A DNA stretch of 54,526 nt from Sphingomonas sp. RIT328 (GTDB lineage Bacteria; Pseudomonadota; Alphaproteobacteria; Sphingomonadales; Sphingomonadaceae). The stretch is from positions 1 to 54,526 of the forward strand of contig NZ_JFYV01000022.1 in NCBI RefSeq assembly GCF_000632225.1. Direction: 5' to 3'. Of this stretch, positions 34,113 through 43,108 are shown piece after piece (the first letter of the stretch is position 1; each line of letters begins with the position of its first letter). A program made the position numbers and the translations under genes. Under the pieces are notes generated by a model. That model searched no databases. It saw only the letters and a program-made list of their open reading frames with translations, and had not been told where the DNA came from.

Positions 34113-34121
34113 ATTATAGCA
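34113..34121 (-). promoter_or_regulatory. Extended minus-10 box of the vapB-like gene
   Basis: On the minus strand the bases read TGC-TATAAT, a consensus extended minus-10 element. The box ends seven bases before the ATG at 34106, so transcription would begin at or next to the start codon. No convincing minus-35 is present, which an extended minus-10 can replace. Confidence 0.55.
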
Positions 34122-34123
34122 GC

Positions 34124-34273
34124 TCAGACCGGCGGCGGCGACTCACCGCGCGCCTGCTGCTCACGCCCCTTCGCGGTCGCCGCCTTCATCATCCGCCACA
34201 ACCGGACGTTGAGCCCGATCAGCATCACCAGCGCGAGGCCGGTGATGACGACGACCGCGGTCCAGCCCTTCAC
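34124..34273 (-). CDS. Small membrane protein coupled to dxs, 49 residues
   Basis: GTG at 34273 overlaps the dxs stop (GTGA, 34270-34273). The product has one transmembrane segment (about residues 4-25, [20 protein letters not shown]), then a basic stretch [15 protein letters not shown] and a short Pro-rich end. No family is recognised. Coupling to dxs suggests it is made with it. It could be a membrane tether or an unrelated small protein. Confidence 0.68.
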   Translation of the reverse strand: MKGWTAVVVITGLALVMLIGLNVRLWRMMKAATAKGREQQARGESPPPV

Positions 34274-36195
34274 GCGCGCGCGCCCGCCGGCACCTCGGCG
34301 CTGTTGTGGCGGAGCGTCTTGAGGACCGTCTGGACGATATGATCGGCGTCGAGGCCCGCCTCGGCATATTGCTTCTCGGGCTTGTCCTGATCCTGGAAGA
34401 CGTCGGGCAGCCGCATCGTGCGCAGCTTGAGCCCGCCGTCGATCAGCCCTTCGTCGCTCGCCAGCGTCAGCACATGCGCGCCGAAACCGCCGACCGCATT
34501 CTCCTCGATCGTCACCGCGACCTCATGCGTGGTGAGCAGGCGACGGATCAGCGCCTCGTCGAGCGGCTTGGCGAAGCGCAGATCGGCGACGGTGGTCGAC
34601 AGGCCCTTGGCCTCGAGCACCTCGGCCGCCTTGAGCGCCTCCTCCAGCCGCGTGCCGAGCGACAGGATCGCGACAGTCTTGCCCTCGCGGACGACGCGGC
34701 CCTTGCCGATCTCGAGCCGTTCGGGGACGGCGGGCAGGTCGATGCCGACGCCATTGCCCCGCGGATAGCGCAAGGCGATCGGACCGCTGTCGTGCAGCGC
34801 CGCGGTATGCGTCATATGGACGAGCTCGGCCTCGTCCGCCGCCGCCATCACGACGAAATTGGGCAGCGTCGCCAGATAGGTGACGTCGAAGCTGCCGGCA
34901 TGCGTCGCGCCGTCTGCGCCGACCAACCCGGCGCGGTCGATCGCGAAACGCACCGGCAGGTTCTGGATCGCCACGTCATGGACGACCTGGTCATAGGCGC
35001 GTTGCAGAAAGGTCGAGTAGATCGCGCAGAACGGCCGCATCCCCTGTGCGGCGAGTCCCGCCGCAAAGGTGACCGCATGCTGTTCAGCGATGCCGACGTC
35101 GAAGGCGCGGTCCGGGAAGGCCTTGGCGAAACGGTCGACGCCGGTACCCGACGGCATCGCCGCGGTGATCGCGACGATCGTCGGATCGCGCTCGCCTTCC
35201 CTGACCAGGGCGTCGCCGAAGACGTTCTGATATTGCGGCGGACCCGGCGGCGCCTTGGCCTGCGCGCCGGTGATCACGTCGAACTTCTGCACGCCGTGAT
35301 ATTTGTCCGCCGCCGCCTCGGCCGGGGCATAGCCCTTGCCCTTCTTGGTGACGACATGGACGAGGATCGGCCCCTCCTCGGCGTCGCGGACATTCTCCAG
35401 CACCGGGATGAGATGGTCGAGATTATGGCCGTCGATCGGGCCGACGTAATAGAAGCCCAGCTCCTCGAACAAGGTGCCGCCCATCGTCATGCCGCGGGCG
35501 AATTCGTCGGTCTTGCGCGCGGCGGCGTGGATCGGCCGCGGCAGGCGGCGCGCGAACTTCTTGAAGATGTCGCGGATGCCGAGGAACTCGCGGCTCGACA
35601 CGATGCGCGACAGATAGGCGGACAACCCACCGACCGGCGGCGCGATCGACATGTCATTGTCGTTGAGGATGACGACGAGCCGGTTGCCGGCCTGTTCGGC
35701 GTTGTTCATCGCCTCATAGGCCATGCCCGCCGACATCGATCCGTCGCCGATCACCGCGATGCCGCGGCCCGGCGTGTCGGCCAGCTTGTTGGCGACGGCA
35801 AAGCCCAGCGCCGCCGAGATCGAGGTCGAGCTGTGCGCCGCGCCGAACGGATCATATTCGCTCTCGCTGCGCTTGGTGAAGCCGCTGAGCCCGCCGCCCT
35901 GGCGCAGGGTGCGGATGCGATCCCGCCGCCCGGTGAGGATCTTGTGCGGATAGCATTGGTGGCCGACGTCCCACACCAGCCGGTCGCGCGGCGTGTCGAA
36001 GACATAATGGATCGCCGTCGTCAGCTCGACGACGCCGAGCCCCGAGCCGAGATGGCCGCCGGTGGTGCCGACCGCCGATATCGTCTCCTGCCGCAGCTCG
36101 TCGGCGAGCTGCCGCAATTGCTCTGGTGCGAGTTTTCGTAGCTCTTCCGGGGTGTTGACGGTGTCGAGCAGCGGCGTTTCGGGAAGTTCGGCCAT
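34270..36195 (-). CDS. dxs: 1-Deoxy-D-xylulose-5-phosphate synthase
   Basis: First enzyme of the MEP isoprenoid pathway, 641 residues. The thiamine-diphosphate motif is [43 protein letters not shown] lies in the first domain, and [14 protein letters not shown] and EENAVGGFG in the later ones. The ATG at 36195 is preferred to the GTG three bases earlier. The stop is coupled to a 49-residue membrane protein. Zur is encoded 54 bases upstream on the same strand. Confidence 0.97.
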   Translation of the reverse strand: MAELPETPLLDTVNTPEELRKLAPEQLRQLADELRQETISAVGTTGGHLGSGLGVVELTTAIHYVFDTPRDRLVWDVGHQCYPHKILTGRRDRIRTLRQGGGLSGFTKRSESEYDPFGAAHSSTSISAALGFAVANKLADTPGRGIAVIGDGSMSAGMAYEAMNNAEQAGNRLVVILNDNDMSIAPPVGGLSAYLSRIVSSREFLGIRDIFKKFARRLPRPIHAAARKTDEFARGMTMGGTLFEELGFYYVGPIDGHNLDHLIPVLENVRDAEEGPILVHVVTKKGKGYAPAEAAADKYHGVQKFDVITGAQAKAPPGPPQYQNVFGDALVREGERDPTIVAITAAMPSGTGVDRFAKAFPDRAFDVGIAEQHAVTFAAGLAAQGMRPFCAIYSTFLQRAYDQVVHDVAIQNLPVRFAIDRAGLVGADGATHAGSFDVTYLATLPNFVVMAAADEAELVHMTHTAALHDSGPIALRYPRGNGVGIDLPAVPERLEIGKGRVVREGKTVAILSLGTRLEEALKAAEVLEAKGLSTTVADLRFAKPLDEALIRRLLTTHEVAVTIEENAVGGFGAHVLTLASDEGLIDGGLKLRTMRLPDVFQDQDKPEKQYAEAGLDADHIVQTVLKTLRHNSAEVPAGARA

Positions 36196-36249
36196 CACCT
36201 TCGTCTACGCGCTTGCATCAGAGGTGTCGATTGGTGACCGGTGTAACGA

Positions 36250-36717
36250 TCATGCGCAGTCGGCGCAGCGGCCGCGCACCTCGATCACGGGACGAATCGG
36301 TGCAAAACCAACGGCTTGCGCCGCGTTACGGACGCCGCGCGTGACCGAATCGTCGTCGAGGTGCACGGTTTGCCCACAGGAATCGCACACCAAAAAGATA
36401 CAGTCGTGCAGGCAATCGGGATGCGCGTTGGCGACGTAAGCATTCGAACTCTCGACCTTTCTTGCCAGATTGGTGGCGACGAAGACGTCGAGGATACGGT
36501 AGATGCTGTTGGCGGCGACGCGGCGCCCCTCGCTCTTCGACATCGCCTCGGCGATGTCATAGGCGCTGGCGGGCTTGGTGAAGCCGGTGAGCGCGGCGAA
36601 GACGTTGGCGCGCATCTGCGTCCATTGTTCGCCGGATTTCTCGAGCGTCGCCCGCGCCGCGGCGGTGAGGTCGGCGCCTTGCGGCTCGTGATGATCGTGA
36701 TGCGCGGAAGCTGCCAT
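36250..36717 (-). CDS. zur: Zinc uptake regulator Zur (Fur family)
   Basis: A 155-residue Fur-family repressor: an N-terminal His-rich tail (AHHDHHE), winged helix (MRANVFAALTGFTKPASAYDIAEAM), YRILDVFVATNLARKVES, and two CxxC pairs for structural zinc (CDSCGQ and CADCA). HPDCLHDCIFL is Zur-like. It represses zinc uptake when zinc is ample. Its partner on the same strand, 41 bases upstream, is a MerC-family gene with a Zur-box-like site before it, so the pair may be self-regulated. Confidence 0.9.
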   Translation of the reverse strand: MAASAHHDHHEPQGADLTAAARATLEKSGEQWTQMRANVFAALTGFTKPASAYDIAEAMSKSEGRRVAANSIYRILDVFVATNLARKVESSNAYVANAHPDCLHDCIFLVCDSCGQTVHLDDDSVTRGVRNAAQAVGFAPIRPVIEVRGRCADCA

Positions 36718-36758
36718 CCCCGCGATTTAGGAGCCGTCAGGGGCGATCACAAGCCGGG

Positions 36759-37145
36759 TCAATGTGCCGCCCGTCGGTTCAGATCGTGACCGAAGGCGAG
36801 CAGGCCGACGCCGATCACCGTCCACAGCGTCTCGGCGCCGCCGCCGTCGTGCGGCAAGGTCATCGCGCCGGCCATGATGCCGAGCCCGAACGCGCCCATC
36901 GACGCGGGCATGACATAGCCGTGATCGAGGATACCGCGACCGAGCGCGATCGCGCCCAGCACGATCGCGATGCTCAACCCGATCTCGTGGAAGATCGGAT
37001 TGAGCAACAGTCCGCCCGCCGCCGACAGCATCGCGAGCAGCACCGCACTGGCGATGCAATGGACGACGCACAGTCCCGACAAGGCGATCGCGGCGCGATC
37101 GAGCCAGGCCCAGCCGAGGCGGCGTACAGGAGTCGAAGCGACCAT
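36759..37145 (-). CDS. MerC-family membrane protein
   Basis: A 128-residue protein with four transmembrane helices. The first helix holds LSGLCVVHCIASAVLLA, the cysteine pair (CVVHC) that in MerC proteins handles mercury ions. Upstream of zur and behind a Zur-like operator, it may instead move or store zinc. No other mer gene is near. The ATG is at 37145. Confidence 0.86.
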   Translation of the reverse strand: MVASTPVRRLGWAWLDRAAIALSGLCVVHCIASAVLLAMLSAAGGLLLNPIFHEIGLSIAIVLGAIALGRGILDHGYVMPASMGAFGLGIMAGAMTLPHDGGGAETLWTVIGVGLLAFGHDLNRRAAH

Positions 37146-37174
37146 TGCGGCGCCTATCTAGGCCGATCGCAGGC

Positions 37175-37191
37175 AGGTTACAATATCACAT
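37175..37191. promoter_or_regulatory. Candidate Zur box upstream of merC-zur
   Basis: AGGTTACAATATCACAT agrees with the Zur-box core ATGTTATAATATAACAT, as I recall it, at 14 of 17 positions, and its mismatches leave most of the dyad. It lies 30 bases before the merC-type ATG. That is the position expected of a repressor of this unit. Confidence 0.6.
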
Positions 37192-37392
37192 GTCCGCGCC
37201 AAGGCCGATTTCCTGCGCGACGTCGAGACCGCCGCGCGCGCCCTTTACCATAAGACAGACGGCATTTCGCGAGACCGTTTTCGGGCTATCCGCACCAACC
37301 GATCGCCAGCCGTCGCTACGGCACCCGACATGGCCATGCCGGCCCGACACGGCCAGGCGCATGCGACGCCGGTGCCGCGCCGCGCATAGGAA

Positions 37393-39213
37393 TCAGCGCG
37401 CCGCCAGCGCCGGATTATCGTTGCCGGGACGCGCCAGCGCAGCCACCACCGCGGCGGGCGGCATCGTCGGACGCAGCTCGCGGACCGGCGGCGGCATCGC
37501 GGACGCGCCCGCCTGGCTCAGCCGGAAGCTGCCCGCGTCGCGCGCCAGCGCGTCCGCCTCCGCAGCGAGCGCACGGGCAGCGGCGGTCGCCTGCTCGACC
37601 ATCGCGGCATTCTGCTGGGTGACGCCATCCATCTCGCCGACCGCGACATTGACCTGGTTGAGGCCGCGCGCCTGTTCGTCCGCCGATTGGGCGATCCCCG
37701 ACACGAGGCCGCTGACCTCGCCGATGCGCGCGAAAATCGTCTCCAGCGCCTCGCCGGTCTCGGTGACGAGATCGACGCCGTCGTGGACCAGCGCTCCGGA
37801 CGCAGTAACCCGGCTCTTGACGTCCTTGGCCGCCTCCGCCGAACGTTGCGCCAGCGCGCGGACCTCCTGCGCCACCACCGCAAAGCCACGCCCCGCATCG
37901 CCGGCGCGCGCCGCCTCGACCCCGGCATTAAGCGCGAGCAGGTTGGTCTGGAAGGCGATACCGTCGATCACCGAGATGATCTCGGATATCTCGTTGGACG
38001 AGCGTTCGATCTTCGCCATCGCCTCGATCGCGCGACGGACGACGTCGCTGGAATGTTCGGTCTGCTTGCGCACCGTCCGCACGATCGTGTCGGTGCGCGT
38101 CGCGCCCTGCGCCGCCTCGCCGACCGAGGCGGTGATCTGGTGAATCGCCGCCGCCGTCTGTTCGAGCGCCGCCGCCTGCTGTTCGGTGCGGATCGACAGA
38201 TCGTCGGAGGAGGAGCGCAATTCGGTGGTCGACACCTTCACGCGCATCGCCGCATCGGCGACGCGGGTCAGCGCCTGCGTCAGCCGTTCGGTGGATCGAT
38301 CGAAGGATCGCGCCAGCTCCCGATATTCCTCGGGCAGCCCGTCGCCGATCCGATAGCTGAGATTCCCGTCGCCGAGCTGGCCGAGCGCGGTCGCCAGCTC
38401 GCGTACGACGATCTCCTGCTTGCGCGCATTGGCGCGCTCCGCCTGCGCCGCGGCGCGGAACACCTCGACCGCCTGCACCATCGTGCCGATCTCGTCGCGG
38501 CGATCGCCGCCGGCGAGGGTCAGCTGGAGGTCACCGCCGGCCATCCGCTGCATCGCCAGAGCGGTTTCGCCGATCGGGCGCAACACCGCCCGCAACAGAT
38601 ACAGGATGCCGGCGATCGTCGCGGCGATCAGCAACAGCCCGATCAGCGTCAGCAGCGCGATCGCCCGGCCGAGCGTATAGGCATTATGCGCCATCAGGTC
38701 GCTTCTGACCTGGTTCGCCGCCGTCACCACCCGATCGATGGCATGGCGATGCCTGTCGTACAGGGCCGTCAGCCGGATATAGCTCTGCGACGCGGCCTGC
38801 CGATCGCCGCGGTGCAGGGCCGGCAGCATGACCTGATCGAGCTCGGTCCAGAATTGGTCGGCGGCGGCCGTTGCCTGTTGGAACGGGGCGCCGATCGCGG
38901 TCGTGCTGAGCTGCGATGCCTTCCACCGCGCGACGCTCACTCGGAAGTCGCGCTCCTTGCGCGCCAACACGGCTTCGTGGCGGGCGAGCGCGGCCGGGTT
39001 GCGTGCCAGCAACGTCGTCTCCAGAAAGGCTTCGACGATATAGGCGGGCGGCGGCAATACATCCGCATCCAGCTCGCTGATCTCGTGATTGCGCGCCTGG
39101 ATCGGACCGCCGACGCGGATCGTGTTGATCTCCACCCCGGCGATGATGCCGCACACGATCACCGAGACGATCGCGATCGTGCCGGCGATCTGGCATCTGC
39201 GTTGAATATCCAT
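37393..39213 (-). CDS. Methyl-accepting chemotaxis protein
   Basis: A 606-residue receptor. There are two transmembrane helices (about 10-28 and 183-207) with a periplasmic four-helix-bundle-like sensor between. A HAMP domain follows (RPIGETALAMQRMAGGDLQ). The signalling hairpin is IAFQTNLLALNAGVEAARAGDAGRGFAVVAQEVRALAQRS. It feeds CheA/CheW, which are not in the window. The signal it detects is unknown. The last 40 residues are a Pro/Ala tail. Confidence 0.95.
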   Translation of the reverse strand: MDIQRRCQIAGTIAIVSVIVCGIIAGVEINTIRVGGPIQARNHEISELDADVLPPPAYIVEAFLETTLLARNPAALARHEAVLARKERDFRVSVARWKASQLSTTAIGAPFQQATAAADQFWTELDQVMLPALHRGDRQAASQSYIRLTALYDRHRHAIDRVVTAANQVRSDLMAHNAYTLGRAIALLTLIGLLLIAATIAGILYLLRAVLRPIGETALAMQRMAGGDLQLTLAGGDRRDEIGTMVQAVEVFRAAAQAERANARKQEIVVRELATALGQLGDGNLSYRIGDGLPEEYRELARSFDRSTERLTQALTRVADAAMRVKVSTTELRSSSDDLSIRTEQQAAALEQTAAAIHQITASVGEAAQGATRTDTIVRTVRKQTEHSSDVVRRAIEAMAKIERSSNEISEIISVIDGIAFQTNLLALNAGVEAARAGDAGRGFAVVAQEVRALAQRSAEAAKDVKSRVTASGALVHDGVDLVTETGEALETIFARIGEVSGLVSGIAQSADEQARGLNQVNVAVGEMDGVTQQNAAMVEQATAAARALAAEADALARDAGSFRLSQAGASAMPPPVRELRPTMPPAAVVAALARPGNDNPALAAR

Positions 39214-39318
39214 GCCTTGCCCCCGCCGCGTTCGCGGCCTCTGCCGAAAACATCATCCCGACCGGTCCACCCGCGCAGCCGCGCCCGATCTTAATCTACT
39301 ATAGAGGCGAACACCCCC

Positions 39319-40695
39319 TCAGGGCGGCGGGGATGCACCATCGTCGAGCGTGCCGAGAAAGGCGATGATCGCCGCGATCTCCACGTCGGTCAGCGGCGGC
39401 GTGTCACCGCGACGGCGGCCGAACGGCGCGTCGCCACGATCGATATTCGCCCAGTAGCGCCGCGGCAGATCGTCAGCGACGCCATGCGGGTAGACGCGCT
39501 GCGGCGCGACGTCGCGCCAATTGTAGAAGTCGAGCACCTGCCGCAGGCTGCGATAGCGGCCGTTGTGGAAATAGACGCCGCGCCGCGCACTGTTGCGCAG
39601 CGTCGGCGTCAGGAACATGCCGCAATAATCCGTCTGCCTGGCGAGATCGGTACGGAGCGGCCCGCACAGCCCCAGGTCGACGAAATGCGGATCGCGATTG
39701 GCGGGCACCGCCGGATTGCGCGGCACCGCGAGCGCTTCATATTCGCTGTCGGTGAACAGCGGCGGCAGGCCGTCCGCCGTCGGCCGGCTGATATGGCAGG
39801 CCGCGCAATTGCCCTTGGCGGGATCGTTGAACAGCCGCAGCCCGCGCATCTCCTGGCGGCTGAGCCGCGTCTTGCCCTCCAGCCAACGGTCGTAGCGGCT
39901 GTCGAACCGGTGGAAGGCGGGGTCCTCGATCTGATAGCGCGACACCGCCGACATCGCCTCGGCGAAGAGCAGCGGCGGATTGCGGACGATCGCAGCGCCG
40001 AACAGCGGCCGCAGCGCCTCGCCATAGCCGGCGCGCAGCAGCTTGCTGACCACCGTCGCGGTATCGGGATTGGCCATCTCGTTGGGATTGAGCAGCGGTC
40101 CGGCGGCCTGATCCATCAGCGTATCGGCACGCCCGTCCCAGAACAGCCCGCCATGCGGCACCATCGCGGGCCCGGCCGCCACGCTCGCCTGTTTGGCGGC
40201 GCGCGGTCCGGCCGGCGCCGAAGGCTGCGCCGCTGGATCGGGCGGCGGCGCATCGTCGTCGACTGCCGGGCCGATGCCGAACGGCTCCTGCCGGTACAGA
40301 TAGGCGAGCGACGGCGGCGGTCGCAGGCCCTGCGCCACCATCGTCATGCCGCCCGGCTGCAGCAGCTGGCCGTCGGGCGGGCCGAAGCTGCGCGCCGGGC
40401 TGTGGCACGAGGCACAGGACTGGCGGCCCGACGCCGACAGGCTGCGGTCGTAGAAGATGCGCCGACCGATCTGCGCGAGTGCGCTGAGCGGCTGCGCCGG
40501 CGGACGCAGCAGCGTCACCGGGTGCGGATTGAACCCGGTGACGTCCTGCAGCACGCCGCCGAACAGCGCCGGCGCCCGCTCGGGGTGCGGCACGAAGATA
40601 CCGCCCGCGCCGACCAGCGATGCCAGCAACACCGTTGCGGCGAGCATGAGGGCGACGCGGCCGGTCCGGCGCAGCGACGCGGCGTCGCGCGTCAT
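39319..40695 (-). CDS. Di-haem cytochrome c peroxidase / MauG-family protein
   Basis: A 458-residue exported protein: signal segment (GRVALMLAATVLLASLVGAGG), two c-type haem sites CASCH (about residue 89) and CAACH (about residue 310), and FYDRSLSASGRQSC, GLFWDGRADTLMDQAAGPLLNP and TPTLRNSARRGVYFHNG. This is the CcpA/MauG layout: one haem for electron transfer, one for peroxide. The ATG at 40695 is used; a GTG at 40704 would overlap the upstream stop. It lies directly downstream of the lipoprotein phosphoesterase. Confidence 0.9.
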   Translation of the reverse strand: MTRDAASLRRTGRVALMLAATVLLASLVGAGGIFVPHPERAPALFGGVLQDVTGFNPHPVTLLRPPAQPLSALAQIGRRIFYDRSLSASGRQSCASCHSPARSFGPPDGQLLQPGGMTMVAQGLRPPPSLAYLYRQEPFGIGPAVDDDAPPPDPAAQPSAPAGPRAAKQASVAAGPAMVPHGGLFWDGRADTLMDQAAGPLLNPNEMANPDTATVVSKLLRAGYGEALRPLFGAAIVRNPPLLFAEAMSAVSRYQIEDPAFHRFDSRYDRWLEGKTRLSRQEMRGLRLFNDPAKGNCAACHISRPTADGLPPLFTDSEYEALAVPRNPAVPANRDPHFVDLGLCGPLRTDLARQTDYCGMFLTPTLRNSARRGVYFHNGRYRSLRQVLDFYNWRDVAPQRVYPHGVADDLPRRYWANIDRGDAPFGRRRGDTPPLTDVEIAAIIAFLGTLDDGASPPP

Positions 40696-40700
40696 GATGG

Positions 40701-42419
40701 TCACATCGCCGGCGCGGCGGCGACCTTGGTGCCGGTGGTCGGATCGAGGAACAGCGGCGTCAGATGCGGCGCATTGGTGAAGTCGAACATGTTGAGAATC
40801 TTGCCCGCATTGGCATCGTTCGACCCGCCACCGATCCGCGCGTCCTTGAGCCAATTATATTCGATGAAGCGCAGCACCGATGACTGGGTGATGGGCGTCG
40901 AGTCGACATAATTGACCCGCGACCAGGGCGAGATGACGAGGAAGGGAATGCGCGATCCCGGCCCGCAGCGGCCGTTGATCGGCTTGCCGGTCAGACCGAC
41001 GCCCTGCACCGCGCCGAGCCCGTCGCACTTGCCGGGGGCGGTCATCTGATCGACCGTCGCGTCGAAGGAGGAGGTGAGGATGTTGGGCGAGCGGTGATCG
41101 TACCAGCCGTCCGAATCGTCATAGAGGATCAGCACCGCGGTGCTCTTCCAGTCGGGCTGCTGCTGGAGGAAGTTGAGCGTGTTGACGAGGAAGGTCTGCT
41201 CGTCGAGCGGATTGGAATTGCCGGGATGGCCGTCGCCGATCGCCTGCGCCTTGAGGTAGCTGACCGAGGGGAAGTTGCCGGCCTTCACCGCGGCGATGAA
41301 GTCGTTCAAGTCATATTGGTGGTGGACCGGGGTGGCCGACCCGGCGGCATCGAGCGTCGGTTCGGTATGGCCGATCATCGCCACCGAACTCGGCCGCGTA
41401 TGTTTGAGGTTGGCGGTCGAGGCGAAATACTGGAACCAGGCGTGGTGCGGCTTGTAGTCGACGACGCTGCGGCTGGTGATCGGCGAGGTCATCGAACGCC
41501 GGCAGCCGGTGGTCATGTCCGGATTATGGGCGGTCAGGTCGAATCCGCCCATGAAGCCGCCCCAGGTGATCCCCGCGGCGTTGAGCAGGTCGCCGATATT
41601 CTTGCCGGCAAGCGACACCGGCGTCCTGTCCTTGGTGCAGACGTCCCCCGCCGGCTCGGGATCGCCGATCACCGTCCAGCCGCCCTGACCGTCGGCGACC
41701 GTGCCGGTGCCTTGCGTCGCGCCGGCATTGGTACCCGCGACGACGTGCAGCGCCCCCGGCGTCGACGGGCCGAAGGTGTCGGTATAGGCATTGTCGCTCA
41801 TCGCGAAATTCTGGGCGTAATTCCACAGGGCGGTGACGGTGTTGCCGTCGAAATAGGCCATCACCTGTGCGGCGGTGCCGAACGCCCCCGACCCCGGCTT
41901 ATTCTGGTTGCTGCGCCCGGTATAGGCGACGAACGAGTCCATCCGGCCATTGTTGCTGGCCAGCTGTTCGGCGAGATAATTGTGGTTCTGGCTGGTCGTA
42001 TCGGCCTGCGCGCGATCGATGCGGAACGGGTTCATCAGCTCCGGCGCGACGGACGTCTTGAGGTTCGCGGCGCTGGTCGTGTTGGGATTGTTGGTCAGCA
42101 GGGTGGTGTTCGCGAGATAGCCGTTGACCCACGGCGTCTCCGCGGCGGCGGTGAACACCGGCTGGCCGGCCGGATTGGCCGCCTGCGGATAGGTGCCGAA
42201 ATAATGATCGAACGAGACGTTCTCCTGGAAGATGACGACGAGGTGCTTGATCGGCGTCGCGGTGGCGAGCGCATTCTGTTCGGAGACCGCGGGCGAGGCC
42301 GCGGCGGTCGGCGCGGGCGTGGCGCCGCCCGACCCGCCGGGCGTATCGGACGAGCAGGAGCTCAGCACCAGAGCCAAAGCGATCACCGCGCGCGATGCGC
42401 CACGCCACGTCGTCATCAT
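40701..42419 (-). CDS. Lipoprotein phosphoesterase, phospholipase C/acid phosphatase family
   Basis: A 572-residue lipoprotein: VIALALVLSSCSSD carries a lipobox. The catalytic domain opens IKHLVVIFQENVSFDHYFGTYP, the metal-binding signature of the phosphatidylcholine-hydrolysing phospholipase C/AcpA group. NLAWNY-like turns and ILYDDSDGWYDH and SPWSRVNYVD carry the later ligands. It should cleave phosphomonoesters or phospholipid head groups in the periplasm or at the surface. A GGAGG lies before two ATGs at 42419/42416. The downstream peroxidase may be translated with it. Confidence 0.9.
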   Translation of the reverse strand: MMTTWRGASRAVIALALVLSSCSSDTPGGSGGATPAPTAAASPAVSEQNALATATPIKHLVVIFQENVSFDHYFGTYPQAANPAGQPVFTAAAETPWVNGYLANTTLLTNNPNTTSAANLKTSVAPELMNPFRIDRAQADTTSQNHNYLAEQLASNNGRMDSFVAYTGRSNQNKPGSGAFGTAAQVMAYFDGNTVTALWNYAQNFAMSDNAYTDTFGPSTPGALHVVAGTNAGATQGTGTVADGQGGWTVIGDPEPAGDVCTKDRTPVSLAGKNIGDLLNAAGITWGGFMGGFDLTAHNPDMTTGCRRSMTSPITSRSVVDYKPHHAWFQYFASTANLKHTRPSSVAMIGHTEPTLDAAGSATPVHHQYDLNDFIAAVKAGNFPSVSYLKAQAIGDGHPGNSNPLDEQTFLVNTLNFLQQQPDWKSTAVLILYDDSDGWYDHRSPNILTSSFDATVDQMTAPGKCDGLGAVQGVGLTGKPINGRCGPGSRIPFLVISPWSRVNYVDSTPITQSSVLRFIEYNWLKDARIGGGSNDANAGKILNMFDFTNAPHLTPLFLDPTTGTKVAAAPAM

Positions 42420-42692
42420 CGTCCTCCACAAGCATTGCCCGTCGGCGCGCGTCATCCGACGCCGCCCCGCGGGCGCGTCGCAATGCTCATCCGACCTCGA
42501 CCCCCCGGCCGATGGTGCCGCCCAGAGCAGCGGACGGTGACACGATGATGACGGGTGGGACGGGACTTGCCGCATCGCGGCCGATCGCTGGCGCAAGCTG
42601 CGCCAACTTCACCAACAACTTCCGGCAGGTAGACGATAACCTCCGGATCGCATCATTTTGTCGCGGCGGGGCCGAATGCAACGGTCGGGGGA

Positions 42693-42776
42693 TGGTGCGG
42701 GCGGTCGGACTCGAACCGACATGTATTGCTACGGCAGATTTTGAGTCTGCTGCGTCTACCATTTCGCCACGCCCGC
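42693..42776 (-). tRNA. tRNA-Leu (CAA)
   Basis: Minus strand. The acceptor GCGGGCG pairs with CGCCCGC, the anticodon stem GCAGA/TCTGC encloses CTCAAAA with anticodon CAA, a long variable arm is present, and the T-loop reads TTCGAGT. The discriminator A and an encoded CCA give 84 bases. A near-perfect palindrome CCGACGCG-A-CGCGTCGG (42791-42807) lies just before its 5' end. Confidence 0.97.
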
Positions 42777-42937
42777 ACACCGGCCGCGCGCCGACGCGAC
42801 GCGTCGGTGGCAAGGTCGCGGCGGTAGCGGCATGACGGGCGGTTCGCAAGCTGCTTGACGCGGACTGATCCATGTCGTTGTGATCGATCAGGGTCCGTGG
42901 TTTCCTCGCCGCCTCTCTGGCCGGTGGGGTGACCGGA

Positions 42938-43108
42938 ATGTCGGACCAACAGGACACGCTCGAGGCGCGCGTCGTCGCCGCGTTGCAGCGGGCGGATGCG
43001 GATCACGATGGCCTGATCGCGGCACTGCTCAGCCAATGCCTCGCGCTGATCCGCCAGCGGCGCCACGCCGCAGCCAGCGATCAGCCGCTCGGCGCGCGCC
43101 GCCTGTAG
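42938..43108 (+). CDS. Hypothetical protein, 56 residues
   Basis: An open frame from ATG 42938 with the codon usage of neighbouring genes. The product is soluble and mostly helical (LEARVVAALQRADADHDGLIAALLSQCLALIRQRR). The ribosome binding site is weak. Its 3' end overlaps the convergent comM by 28 bases. No family is recognised, so it is a guess that this is a real gene. Confidence 0.45.
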   Translation: MSDQQDTLEARVVAALQRADADHDGLIAALLSQCLALIRQRRHAAASDQPLGARRL

